Shown in pieces: positions 42,346 to 54,481 of a stretch of 64,000 bases of DNA. Every line of letters starts with the position of its first letter. Position 1 is the first letter of the stretch. The stretch lies in NCBI GenBank assembly GCA_034359265.1, contig CP136893.1:48123501-48187500 (forward strand), written 5' to 3'. A model generated the notes under the pieces. It was not told the origin of the DNA. It did not search any database and was given only the letters and a program-made list of their open reading frames with translations. Made by a program: the position numbers and the translations under genes. Source of the DNA: Canna indica (Eukaryota > Streptophyta > Magnoliopsida > Zingiberales > Cannaceae).

Positions 42346-42931
42346 AGAAGCAAGCTAGGAGTCATTGCGTTGGTAGATGTCCATTATCCTGTAAAGGTAC
42401 ATCTTCTGCACGGGATGAAGCCTTAGTGACGAGTATGATGGCCGTGGGAGGTTCCCCGACATCGGCTCTACAACTTGCCATGGTCTTGTACACGGGTGGT
42501 TCTTTTTGTCCAGGGGACCAAATGGGTTCGTCGGAAGAGATAGCCATGTGGACTCGCTATCAGTCCTGATCAGCAAGCTAAGGAAGTTTGAGCCAGAGAA
42601 ATCTGAGGCTCATGTGTGGGAAACTGAGCTGTTGAAGCTCGAATTGGCTGAGATCAAGAAGGTGAAGAACCGCGAGATTGAGCATTTAAATGTTACTACT
42701 GCAGAGTTGGTTGCCCGACTAAGGGACGTGGAAGATAAGTCCATAAAGGAGCTTGACTAGGCGGTAGCATAAAGTTCTCGTCCGTGGGCCGAGGTGGAGG
42801 AATGCAGGCAGATGGTAAGGAATTTTGTCGATGAGATGAACCATTGGCGAGATGCCATTCTAACCTTGTATATCGAAGGTTTCAATAGGGCTATTGAGCA
42901 TGCCCAATTATTCACTCCAAGAGTGAAGGGA
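42346..42931 (+). pseudogene. Coiled-coil ORF fragment, probable gypsy-related leader protein
   Basis: A frame from 42506 (84 aa) continues past a TAG near 42758 in the same phase: KLRKFEPEKSEAHVWETELL, EIKKVKNREIEHLNVTTAEL, then AEVEECRQMVRNFVDEMNHW and GFNRAIEHAQLFTP. The Glu/Lys/Leu heptads followed by a GF.RAIE.A motif resemble the C-terminal part of plant-transposon gag-like proteins; I make that assignment from memory of the pattern only. It is bounded by a truncated gypsy LTR on the left and a copia LTR on the right (42932). Confidence 0.45.
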
Positions 42932-43745
42932 TGGTAATCGAAAACGCGGCAAAAATAGTAAAAATCAAACCATTCCAAAACAATGATCTACTTTAGCAAT
43001 ATTCAAGGAATTCTAACTGCGAGTGTAGTGGAGATGGTATACCTTATACCGCAGTTGAACTTGCTACTCCTATCCCCAAATCAAGATGCACACGTGCACG
43101 TCCTCCAATGCTAGTCCACACCTAGCTCCTCACAACAAGAGGACAGCAATCAACTAGACTCGTAGTGGCTCAATGGTGAGGTTTCCTCAACCACGAAGCC
43201 TGAGAGGCTAGGTCGGCCCTTCCACCAAGAACCAGGCTCCAAAACGGGAGCAAGAGGAGATGAGAAAACCTCAAAATGATAGGAGGAACAAGAAGACACC
43301 TTGCTGTCCTCTTATGACTCCCCCAAAGGAAGTAAGGGGCGGCACACCAAGGTGAAGAGAAATGCCTCTCCGGCTTGTGGGAAAACTCGGGGAAGGGGAG
43401 GAAAGTGGGTGGCCACCCTAGGAAGAAGAAACTTCTTCCTTTTTGGCTCCACAAGATGATGCAAATCTCTCTTAGCCTCCAAGAGGAGGTTCGGCCACTC
43501 TATAAAGAAGGGGGGAGACTGCTACAAGCAAAGACTTGGCCCCCTCCCCTAAATTCTCTCCCGGATTTCCAAAATATTCAAGTTTGCCTCCAAAAGGTAA
43601 TTTATATTTAACGGCTTCATAATTAATTCAAAATTAATTAAATTCAATTAAATATAAAATTTAATTTATCTCCATAAATTAAAAGCCTATCAATAGGAAT
43701 GCGAATTATCTAAATAAATTTGTTTCCTAACATATAGGAATTATA

Positions 43746-43776
<31 letters not shown>

Positions 43777-45395
43777 TACATTCCTATTTTATATTACATT
43801 CCTAACATATAGGAATTATATTACATTCCTATTTTATATTACATTCCTAACATATAGGAATTATATTACATTCCTATTTTATAGAATCATGATTTATCTA
43901 AATAAATCAATTATCTATAAATCTATGATTTATCTAAATAAATCAATTTCCTATTAATTATGATTTATCTAAATAAATCAATTCCTAAATTAATAGGTGT
44001 AGGCGCATGGGGGAAATCAAATTACCCTCGATGAATTTTTAATTTCAAAAATCAAATTAACTATCCCCGATTTATGGTTAATTAATTTCTTAATTCATAA
44101 TTAATATTTAATCAACCATATAAAATAGTACCATGTGCCAAACCCTACGACTTTAGGGTTACCCTACAAAATAGGGGGGTATCCTACAAATTAAGATTTC
44201 TGGGGAACTCTTTCCTCGTACATTCGTTCTTATAGAAAACACATTTTCTATCTTATCAGTAAATGACATCCATGATCGAGTTGCAGCATGTCCATGCCAG
44301 TAGACATATAGTGCCACATGCGAGCTCTATCCCATAAAGCTCGTTACAAGATTAGCCTGTTGTGTGTGACCCATTAGGCCCCGCACTAAGTCAGAAGTGA
44401 GTTGTGCAAAATGAAAAGTCGAATCCAATAGAACATCTTATATTCGAATCCCATGAGCCCACTAAACCTCTTTTACTATGATCATGTGTGACTCCACTCG
44501 CAAGTCAAGATTGATGTCTAGCAACATGTCATGACTGCCCGGATAGTGTGAGGTTCAATCGACATGGATCGAACGCCCTTCGATAATTAGTTACCATGCA
44601 ACTAAGTCCCTCAGTTACAATATCCCGAATACGGCTACGGTACGGAAGAAGTGTCAAACCCTAATAACAATTCATATGTATTCTGTCTGCCAAGTCATCG
44701 TCTCAATAATGACATGTCATAAACCATTTTTCGACATTCATATCTACTATGGCCAGAGATTTTGGAGTCGACACTTGTAGGGACACATAGGACATTATGT
44801 CCTCTCACTAGGAATAATCGATTCCATATTGGTTGCTCACATACCTCCATGGATTCTTTCCCCTACCTAGAGGTATCCAGCACATAATATTGAAGGCCAC
44901 GTAAGGATAAGTCCAAAGCAATGGATCGACACTAACAAGGTAACCATGACAACCTCGGGTCCAAGGACTACTTGCACCTACTATCACCCGAGGAACATCC
45001 TATCGACACTCATGTAAGGATTCCATACTGTGTTCCTCGTGTAGGTTCGTTCAGTAAACACATTCCCTAATGAGCACCTGCACTTGTACATTAAATGACG
45101 ACTCATAGGTAACTATGAGATCAGCTATCCCTTATCGTATAAGGCATGTACCAAGTGCACTAGTCTATTTGGAATCACCAATCCCTTAATCAGTGATCCT
45201 ACGACAAGGAACATTTAGAACAGGGGCATCTGGATTCCAAGTCTCACTGGCATGATCTCATCATGGCCTTGGAATCAATTGCCCGAGTTCATGGGGTTCA
45301 TCACAACCTAATATGATGAAAAGTTGCCTCATATTATTCATTAACCAAAATAGTTCCCTACACATCAAATTCACTCAAGGGCATTGTTTCTTTCA
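42932..45395 (-). mobile_element. 3' LTR of a Ty1/copia element (about 2.46 kb)
   Basis: On the minus strand it starts TGAAAGAAACAATGCCC, right after PPT AAGTGGGAGAT (45396-45406), and ends ..CGATTACCA at 42932. No protein is supported inside; ORFs at 43170-43611 are overlapping and compositional. It includes an AT-rich repeat field at 43740-43990. The outer border rests on TG..CA ends and on the change of sequence at 42931. Confidence 0.65.
43740..43990. repeat. AT-rich tandem and palindromic repeats
   Basis: An (AT)n run (about 43749-43776) is followed by three copies of 'acattcctattttata' alternating with 'catataggaattatatt', then three copies of the palindromic 'gatttatctaaataaatc' (about 43890, 43927, 43963). 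It lies within a copia LTR. Confidence 0.8.
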
Positions 45396-46100
45396 ATCTC
45401 CCACTTGCACTTGTAGCCAATCATTGTGGTATTTAATACCCATACAACTAAAGTAGCGATCAAACTGTTGTTGTAGTAATGGCTTTGTGAATGGATCTGC
45501 TATGTTGTCTTTCATGTCGACACATTCGACATTTATATCACCACGTCCAACAATCTCTCTGATCAGGTGATACTGCATTAAGATGTGTTTTAACTTGTGA
45601 TGGGATCTAGGTTCCTTTGCTTAAGCAACAACCCTAGTATATATTATCACAATAAATAGGGACTAGACCGGCAACCTCAGGAACAACACCTAGCTCGGTG
45701 ATAAACATCTTTATCTACACTCCTTCCTTTGCAGCTTCGCTTGCAATGATGTACTCAGCTTCCGTCACTGAGTCGGCCACAGTACCCTACTTGGAATTTT
45801 TCCAGCATACTGTGCCATCATTCAGAGTAAATACATACCCAGAAATGGATTTATTGTCATCAGGATCTGACTGGAAGCTAGAATCTATGTATCCCTCTAG
45901 TTTAAAATATGACCCACCATAAATCAGGAGAACATCTTTAGTCCTTCACAAGTACTTAAGAATGTTCTTTACGATTTTCCAATGTTCCACTCCTGGATCG
46001 GCCTGAAAATGGTTGGTCACCCCCAGAACATAAGCCACATCAGACCGAGTGCAGAGCATCATATACATGATGGATCCTACTGCCGAAGCATACATGATCT
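45396..46100 (-). pseudogene. Copia pol C-terminus (RNase H end), part 1 of split pol
   Basis: Minus-strand reading: PYASAVGSIMYMMLCTRSDV-like text near 46040-46095, VLGVTNHFQADPGVEHW, LKYLRRTKDVL; then DSVTEAEY..ASEAAKEG near 45725-45780; then YHLIREIVGRGDINVECVDM and NIADPFTKPLLQQQFDRYF (45393-45578), the standard copia RNase H and C-terminus. PPT AAGTGGGAGAT at 45396-45406 follows the coding end. Frame changes and stops make it dead. The pol is cut at 46100 by NA-3 and continues at 60130. Confidence 0.85.
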
Positions 46101-46575
46101 TGTAAGTGAAATAGCCTACACTATAGTGGGGGTGAATAGTGTGTTCGTTAAACTTTAGCCTAAATTCGGTTTTAACAAATTCTTAATTACTTAGCCAAAT
46201 TATCAATTCAAGTCTAAATGTGGAAGCAAGTGAATAACAATTAAGCAAGCAATATTGATACAAACACTAGTATCTATCTACTTTATGATACTAGATGAGT
46301 TTATCAAGTTAGGAGAAATTAGTAATTTAGCAACAAGATAATCAAAGTTAGAACAAGCTAATCACACTCAACCAAAGGCAATGCTAACAAGATAGATTTA
46401 TAGTGGTTCGGCCCCAATGCCTACTCCATTAACTAAGTACCTCCGCTTAGGATTTCCAACTCTAGTTTACTAGATTAAAGTCTTTCCTTACAATGAGTTT
46501 CATCGAAAAGTCTACGCTCTCACACCGAAGAAACTTCCGCACCCGGAAGTCTCCGTCTTCCCACCGAGAGCACTC

Positions 46576-49415
46576 TATTGGCCTAAGGTTTTCAATCTGG
46601 AACTAATGGTTTCATTGAGAAATACTTTCAGGTTCCAGGTCGGTTAGCGCTCGACGTCCTCAATCGAAAAAATCAGAGAAATCAACAAGGACGCTCATTG
46701 ACGCTCGAGATTCTTTGGGAAGTTAGAGTTTAGGTTTAGGGTGTCTAGCATGTGTTGTAAATCCTCATGATGATGCATAAGAACCCAAAAACCAAACCCG
46801 GACACCAAAATATGAAAAATCGGAAAATTAAAAAATGGCCCTAAAATTCACTAAGCCTAGCGAGCTCCTTGGAGGGCTATATGATCTAGATATTTTCTTG
46901 GCACCAAAAGTTCCGGTAATTGTTCCTAGGTAAAAACTAGATAATGAGATATTTTTAAGGATTTTTTGGAAGTCTTTAGCCTACCCATATTTGACACGGG
47001 TGTTGGTGAAATGGCCACACTAGAAGGGATAGTGTGTTAACTAATCTTATCGTCTAATTCCAGTTTTAATCTTTTCTTAGATTACTTAGGCTAAGCATGA
47101 TATTAATAGCAAGCGAAAGCAATAAATATGAAGCAATTAACACAAAATAATATATCAATGCTAACACAATTATTTATAGTGGTTCGGCCCAATGCCTACT
47201 CCACTACCTAAGCACCGTGCTTAGGATTTCACACCAAAATTCACTAAATTATGAGTAGCTTACAATTGAGGACTTTATACCAAAAAGACCCTACACTCAC
47301 CTCGAAGGCACTTCCACACCCGGAAGTATCCCGCCTTCCTACCGAGTGAGCTTTCCCACCTCAATTCCTAAGACCTACTCCTAACTTAGTTTACACAAGT
47401 GGTTTTACACCTTCTACACCAAGGTAACCACTTACACACAAGACCACACACTAGGTCTTTTTACAAATTCAAGTAAATCAAATCAAAACAAAATAAAACA
47501 ACCTTAATCACAAGAAGAGAGTAAAGAGAACTTATCACAATAAGGGCACCTCTTCTTCTTGAGCATAGCAAGCTTGAATACCCCTTCAGTGAAGAACACT
47601 TAAGGATGAGGGATCAAGAGCTAGATTTTGTGGATTTGGTCATGAAAGGGCTTAGGAGATGCTTAGGATCACTCTTTGAGACTTGGAAGCATCAATATTG
47701 AACTAGGAATGAGTTTGGGGTGGGTATTTATAACACCCTAAAACCAAGGTGTCGTCAACGGGAGTATTTTTGCTCGTTGTCGATGCCAGGTCGCTTGTCG
47801 GTCGATCGTCGGTCGACCAACCGAGCAACCGAAGGTAATCTGCCACTTTTGGGCACACTTTGGTCGATTGTTCGGTCGATCGAATTGGCTACTGCCAATT
47901 TTTTGCCACATTCAATCGACCGACCAGCCGACCGAATTGCCTTCTTCCCAATTTCCTCTTCTACCGATCGACCGGTCGATCGACTGAATCTGGGCAGGGC
48001 AATTTTCTTGTGTGATATTTCTTGCGCGCTTTATTTTTGAGGTTCGGCTTTCAGTGTGCGTCAACTTGGAGAGATTTCCATGTGTTCTTTAGACTCGTCC
48101 AAGACATCTTTGGTGCACACGTCGAACTTCTAGATATTTCAGCGACGAACCCAAACGCGTCGATCAATGTCCTTCCAATTTTTTAATTTCTTCGATATTT
48201 CCAATCGAGGACATCAAGTGCTAATCGATATGGAACCTAAAAATATTTCTCATTGAAACATTAGTTCCATGCTTGTTATCATCAAAACCGAGATTAAGAC
48301 CAAGGTAGAAAATCTTAGGCCAACAATGGGAGATTATAAAATTTTTGGTTTTCGAAAATTTATACTAGACCCTAAAAGTTAGTATTTGATTCTTAATGAT
48401 TTTAACTATTTAGATATTTTTATTGGATCCAAATAGGGGGTAATCCTTATATAACATTTATGGTTAAGAAATGTTATATAAGAGGACTTAGCGAAGATGG
48501 AACCAGAAATGAACAAATGAGCAGAAAAAATAACAAAACTGCGTTGATTTTCCAGTTTTGATCAACCGATCGGTCGACAAAATGGTGACCAAAAGTGGCA
48601 GAATGCATTCGGTCGCTCGGTTAGTCGACCGACGATCGATTGGCAAATGACCAGACGGCGAAAACAGCTACTTTTCTAGTCGTTGAGTTGGTTGCTTGAG
48701 GCCAACTCTTCATGGTCTATGAATACAAGACCATGAGAGCCTTCCTCCCATTATCCATGATTCCATTGAGATATTCTTGATCATTCTCAAAGCTTTTCTT
48801 GAGCCATCCCTTTAATAACCCTAGTTTCCATAATACATCCTTGATCTTGCCTTCAAGCCTTGAATGATTCATCATTGAGGCATCAAGAGAAACTAGGACT
48901 CGTATTGTTTATTTGCTCCATTGTTTGTGTATTTTGTAGCTTTTTTTCATTGTATATCATTTGTATAAACCTAGGTTGCTAGGTTTGATTGAGTTGGTGG
49001 TTGTGTTGTTGTTAAGGTTTAAATCCACCATTGTAAACTTAGTTTACTAGGATTAGTTGAGTTGTCCCTTAGGTTGAGGTGGGAGAGTGTTCTCGGTAAG
49101 AAGGCGGGATACTTCCGGGTGTGGAAGTGCTTTTAGTTTGAGAGCGGAGACTTTCTGATGTAAAGCTAGTTTGTAAATCCTAATCGGGGTGCTTAGGTAG
49201 TGGAGTAGGCATTGGGGCCGAATCACTATAAATAATTATGTTAACATTATTTTCTTTGTGTATCGCATTATTGATCTTCATTACTCGCTTCCATATTTAG
49301 TCAATGAATTGTAAATTGCCTAAGTAGTTTAAGAAAAGATTAAAACCAGAATTAGGCAAAAAGGATTTAGTTAACACACTATCCCCCCCCCTCTAGTGTG
49401 GTCATCTCACCAACA
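46576..49415 (+). mobile_element. Solo LTR, copia-type family, with a further solo LTR inside
   Basis: It begins TATTGGCCTAAGG (terminal TG mutated to TA) and ends CACCAACA, with the exact duplication CACTC (46571-46575 and 49416-49420). Its own sequence is about 1510 bp once 47001-48325 is removed. It carries TCGACCGA-type motifs at about 48555-48650 and the conserved core at 49185-49230. Confidence 0.9.
47001..48325 (-). mobile_element. Solo LTR, reverse orientation (1325 bp)
   Basis: It starts TGTTGGTGAAATGGCC and ends GGCCAACA, flanked by ACGGG (46996-47000) and ATGGG (48326-48330), a duplication with one transition. It interrupts the phrase '..ttgacccgggaaatt..' known from the LTR at 15340. 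It contains palindromic TCGACCGA motifs (about 47800-47985) and a hairpin near 47756-47781 upstream of its minus-strand TATA (about 47725). It is the deepest level of the nest. Confidence 0.9.
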
Positions 49416-49678
49416 CACTCTCCCACCTCAAACCTAAGCACAACACAACTAATCTTAGTGAACTAAGTTTACACCGATGGATTTATGCCTCAACGCCGAG
49501 GAAACCACCAAACTCAAGATCTACAACTAGATCTTTACACACTTAGATATACAATCAAATAAACACTAAAAAATACAAGTAAAAGGAGCTACAAAATACA
49601 ACAATGAAAATACTTAGCACCAACTCAAGTTCCCTAGTCCTCTTGAAGCCTTTGATGATGAAACTCAAGGTTGAAGGC

Positions 49679-49800
49679 TCAATCAAGAAGGTAGAAGCTT
49701 AAAGCTAGGGTTTTCCACAAAAATTGGCTCAATGAAGGCTCAATCAAGAAGGTAGAAGCTCAAAGCTAGGGTTTTCCACAAAAATTGGCTCAATGAAGGC
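49679..49800. repeat. 61-bp tandem duplication in the NA-3 3' LTR
   Basis: Two adjacent copies of 'ctcaatcaagaaggtagaag...ggctcaatgaagg' with one difference. The 5' LTR (about 59364-59425) has a single copy, so it arose after insertion. Confidence 0.9.
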
Positions 49801-50010
49801 TCTTGGATGTCAAAAGATGTCTCATGAAGTATTTGGTTGCTTGGAAGGCAAGTTTGAGGTCTTATATAGAGATCCCAAAGGTAGGTGCTCGGTTTTCAAC
49901 AAGCTCAACGGGTAAAAATTCAAAATAGAGCTGTAGGGGGCATTTTGAGAATTATGTTGGAAGTACTGCAGAGTACCGGTACTTTCCTGGTTATTCCAAA
50001 ATATCAATCC

Positions 50011-50084
50011 GGGTTGTTCTAGGTTGTCTATCCATGTTGTTCCGGGTTGTCCATCCAAGTTATTCCGGGTTGTCCATCTAGGTA
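50011..50084. repeat. 23-bp minisatellite in NA-3 LTR (continues 52614-52711)
   Basis: Units of the form 'gttgttccgggttgtccatc' plus three bases repeat head to tail. Three units lie before the gypsy solo LTR and about four after it. The 5' LTR has a similar, differently sized array at 59636-59735. The array is the insertion site of two later elements. Confidence 0.85.
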
Positions 50085-52613
50085 TGTAAGACCCGGGAAA
50101 ATTTCTTAATATAAAAAAAATTTATTTTGGTGCAGCGCGCCGAACCCGGGGGTAGTCGAGTCGAGTCGCGGGATCACCTCGAGTAAAAAGGTATTACTCG
50201 ACTAATGATGTATGCAATTTAATTGGGCAAATGACTCTTTCCTTTTATGCATTTATACCTTAATCGAGTTTAAATCGACTCGTGTTGCGGGTAGAGTCGG
50301 AACCCAAGTCGGGCTCGAGTTTAGTCGAGTCTTGAGTAAGAGTCAAGGGCCAATATGGAAGGCTAGATGAGGGATTAAAATCCCTCATCCATGCTGCCGT
50401 GCGACTCATCTTGGAGTCGCACAAGGCAGCGCATAGGAGAGGGGGAGAAGAAGCAAGGAAAAGGGGATTTTGGTCGATCCGGGATTTCGCGCCGTCGCCG
50501 GAAGATTCAAAGTTGTCGTCATCCAATCCTTCATCTTCCTCGATCAAGGTGAGTGGTTAGATTTGAAGTAATGGGGGATGCGGGTAGCAGAACCCCTAGT
50601 GGTGATAGGATCATGTTTTCTCACGAGTTTCCGACGAATCGAGGTTTTGTAGTTGTGTATTCATGGTTTTGTATCAATCTTTCTCCAATACTAGGGTTGC
50701 TGAATCATGACAAAAGGGGAAAGGTCATGCCAAAATTTTCCCCAATTCCCTTGACGGAAGTAGAGCCCTTAGATGATCTTAAGTTCATCAATAGAGCATT
50801 CTTAATCGTCGATTTCACGTGTTAAGCAACTTGTATTCCCTAGAACTCATAGGTGTGGCCGAACGAACCCTAAACCTCATGAGAAAGGTTCGGCCAAGTG
50901 TAGGGGAAGGGGAAATCTAGTCCATATGAAATTCAGATATAGTAGAGACAAAGAATTAGGGTCGGGGATTAATTCTTCTTTTCCTTTCCAACCCTAAGAG
51001 GCATGGCCGAGCAAGGTCCACCTTGCCCAAGGCTCGACCAAGCCTAGGGGAGGGAGAGGGAGAGCTTTAGATGGAAATTTCCATGGTTAGAATGCTAAAA
51101 CAATAGAGACATGATGACACTTAGGAAGAACCCTAACTATAGTAAGTAAATTTATCATTTCATGTAATTATAGGAATGATAGCATAGTGACTATCCTTAG
51201 CTCATTCCTCTTTAATTTTTGAAATAATGAAATATTTTACCATGCTTAGTATTTCATGCGTTGTGAATTTATGGTAATCTTACCATGCTATATAAGTTGC
51301 TTCTTTTTTAGATAAATTCTAAATGTAGTGTATAAATGATTATTGATGAATCTCGTAGGTATATATAGTAGTTGTTGTAAGTTATTCTTGTTTTTCTTTA
51401 AATCATACAAGCTGTCCTAAAATGTTCATGGGTGGAATTCCAAGGTCGGTACATAGAATTCCTCACCCAAGGCAGCGTATAACGTTAAATAACATGTAGG
51501 ATGTTGCGAGATGCTTAGCATATATGGAAACTTAGCTAGGAGATGACATAACTTCTAAGACTTCTAGTAAGCATTTTTGGAAACCTAGAACTATTAAGTG
51601 TGTACAATTTTGGAAAGGCAACATTAATTTGTTGACCCTGTAGCCTGAATTAGGGTCGAATACGGGCAAGGGCCCGAAGTGTATATAAGGAAACCCTAGG
51701 GCATTTGATTGTGTGATGTGCTTGAGATGGTCCGCCAAGAAGGGTGGAGGTCGGAAATGACCAATGCTTAGCTCGGCCAGTGTTTGGGTCTTAAGATGCA
51801 CCAGCGGGCCCGCTAGGTGTCAGACCCCAGTTGGGTGGGACTAGCTATCCCTACCCCAGACGGTGTCCGAAGACAAGTGGACCATCCTAGTCGATGGCCC
51901 GGGATTTCATATTGACATCTTGATATGAAGTGGCCGAACGGCCAGTGTGATTCTACCTTGTATGGTAGGGCCGGTTGTAGCCGCGATTCTTATACCATAA
52001 GTAGGCCTTAAGGGCCGAATTCCAGGTGGCAAGGTTAGACCGTTATGGCAAGTTTCTCCTATATGGTCTATACAGAATGACCCACAGGGTCGATAGTCAC
52101 ACTAAAAAGTAGCTTACCTCCCTGATTATATTCTATGCTGCTTTATATATTATGCATGACTAACTATGGATTATGTGGAGGTTCGAAAGAATCGCTCACT
52201 GAGTCCCAAGTGGACTCACAGTTTGTTTCCTTTGTTTTTGCAGAGCATGAGCAGTGATTGAGGCTTGTCGGCATGGTGCAGCTAGAGGGCAGGTGGTGGT
52301 GCCATATCTCGTAGCGGCGTCCTTGGGTGATAGTCCAGTGTCTTAGTAGTTGTTTCCTTTTCTGCACTAACAGTTGTGTTTTGGAAAAGTTTGTAAAACT
52401 TTGATATTTGAGATGTTCAGTTTGTTCCAATGATGGTTTTCTCTTTGGTTTGAAAACATATATTATGAACTTTGAAAAACTTTAAATAAAGCTTGTGTTG
52501 AGGTTTCTTTTTCATCGATATGTTCTGGTTTCTTATATGTCAGTATAGACAGTAGGCTACAGGGTAGGATGTAGGCCCTGGCCGGTCACACTATCCTCAG
52601 TTGGGGTGTGACA
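50085..52613 (+). mobile_element. Solo LTR of the gypsy (chromovirus-type) family, 2529 bp
   Basis: It starts TGTAAGACCCGGG and ends TGTGACA. Flanks AGGTA (50080-50084) and AGATA (52614-52618) are a duplication with one transition; the minisatellite resumes immediately after. It shares the LTR plan of 35340-39658: a 'ggattaaaatccctc' TATA-like core (about 50372), donor CAAG|GTGAGT at 50549, the 'ggggaaaggtcatgcc' block (about 50706) and acceptor TTTTTGCAG|AGC ending 52243. No internal region. Confidence 0.9.
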
Positions 52614-52715
52614 AGATAGTTCTGGGTTGTCCATCCAGGTAGTTCTGGGTTGTCCATCCAAGTAGTTCTGGGTTGTCCATCCAGGTAGTTCCGGGTTGTC
52701 CATTCGGGTTGTTAA

Positions 52716-54080
52716 TGTTGGCTTAAGGGCCTTTCTTAAGCCTCAATCTTTATTTTGATGATAACAAACATATATTTAATCCAAGTATGTAGTTTTGAGT
52801 TCAAGTTGAGGTTGCGATACACATGCCTAATCCGTTCAAACGAGACGATGGAAAAGATCGTCAAAAGAACGGAAGAAGAAATCATTGAAAAAATGCTCCG
52901 GATTAAGTCAAGAAGATTTAATGTAATATGTCCCTAGAATAGTTTATCCCAAGCCTAAAATGTAAGGTTATCCAAGTTGAAACTTGGTAACCACACCCTT
53001 AGAATTGGCATGTAAAAATACAAGGAATTAATTATCCTCAGCCTGGGATCGGTCGATCGGTCGGTCGACCGATCAAGGCAACAAAATGGCGATGCAGCCC
53101 ATTCGGTCGATCGACTGGTCGATCGAAGATCGCAAGAAATTAGCAGAAGGGCAAATAGTTGGGCTACGTCGGTCGACCAACCAAAGGCAAAATTTTGGCA
53201 GAAAGGTAGCAGTCGACCGACCTAAAAATGGCCTCTATCGCGTGATTTGTTGCAGCAATTCAGTCGACCGACGGGTCGACCAAATGTCAAAAGAAATGTT
53301 GGCGGTCGACCCATTGGTCGACCGACTGATCGGCCGGCCTTGCGACCGAACGGCTTCAACGGTCAATTTTTTATCCGTTGAACGGCCGTTCGACTGAGGG
53401 GTTATAAATACCCCTCACCAAACTTCATTAAACATTTTTGCAAAACTTATTTGAGCATTAAAAAGTGAGTCTTAAAGCCTTCACACGAGCTACACCTGCG
53501 CGCGCCTCTCTACTCTCAGTTTCGACTTCATTAGGCACTTGATCTCTTCTCTTTAACCTTGTTGTGTTCATTGAAGTCTTCTTCCAGTTGCAAGTTGAAG
53601 ACGAGAAGGTGGTGGAAAGAAGCTTGAGTCAAATTCTTTCTTCATTAGCTCTTTCCCAAAGTTTGTAATTTATTGAATCTTATTTTCTTGTTAAGATAGC
53701 TTGCTAGGTGTGCTAGGAAACACTTAGGGTAAACTTTGTAGAAGTGTGTTTTGCCTAGGTGAATAGGATTGAGGTATTCTCCAAGTGAGGGAGAAGGGTG
53801 TCCTCAAGTGTATTGAAAGGGAAACATACATTCTATAAAGTAGTGTCTACAAATCCTTGGTAAGGAGCCAAGGTAGTAGAGTAGGCGGTTGACCAAACCA
53901 CTATAAATTGATTTGTTTGCATTGCTCTTTACTTGCTTTCATTATTGTGATTGAATTGTGATCATATCATTCATTAAAGAACAATTCCATTAAGCTAAGA
54001 AAAAATTAAGTTAAATGAAATTGAAAAAGAGGATTGACACTATTCAACCCCCGCCTTCTAGTGTCAAGGTCCATCCAACA
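52716..54080 (+). mobile_element. Solo LTR, copia-type family (1365 bp)
   Basis: It starts TGTTGGCTTAAGGG and ends CATCCAACA, flanked by GTTAA (52711-52715) and GTTAC (54081-54085), one mismatch. Same subfamily as the partial LTR at 1-806. It carries TCGGTCGACCGA-type palindromes (53049-53346), a perfect 8-bp stem (TTCAACGG..CCGTTGAA, 53356-53383), TATAAATA at about 53403 and the conserved core at 53860-53905. Confidence 0.9.
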
Positions 54081-54481
54081 GTTACAACATCTTATCCAGA
54101 ATATTGTTTATGACTTGGAAACTCTTGATAATACTGTACGTAGAGTGCTGGTACATTCCGGTTGAAGTCTGGTCGACCAAACCAGCAAGGTTCTTTCTTT
54201 TGGTTCGGGTTTCGGGTTTGGTTCTTTAGGGATATTTTCATCATAATGAGGATTAATACAATCATTCTAAACACCCTAAACCTAAACTCTATTCTTCCCG
54301 ACAAATTTGAGCACGTCGACCAATGTCCTTCCGATTCACCAATTTTTCAATATTTTCGATCGAGAACGTCGGACGCAACCTGATATGGAACCTAAAAATA
54401 TTTCTCTATGAAAACATTAGTTTCATGTTTGTTATCATCAAAACCGAGATTATGACCAAGGTTGAAAACCTTAGGCCAACA

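Larger units (their letters stand above)
46101..54481 (-). mobile_element. 3' LTR of NA-3, split by three insertions
   Basis: LTR text is found at 46101-46575, 49421-50084, 52619-52715 and 54086-54481. Subtracting insertions and duplications leaves about 1632 bp against 1491 bp for the 5' LTR. Part of the difference is a 61-bp tandem duplication (49679-49800) and extra minisatellite units. The reverse conserved core is at about 46400-46450. Confidence 0.85.

Noticed and set aside
42327..42576. ORFs on both strands just after the gypsy LTR end
   Set aside because: They overlap in opposite directions and show no motif. Only the coiled-coil frame starting at 42506 has protein-like repeats and was kept.
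43740..43990. Regularly spaced 18-bp repeats as a CRISPR-like array
   Set aside because: Only three palindromic copies with AT-rich, non-unique spacers inside a plant copia LTR.
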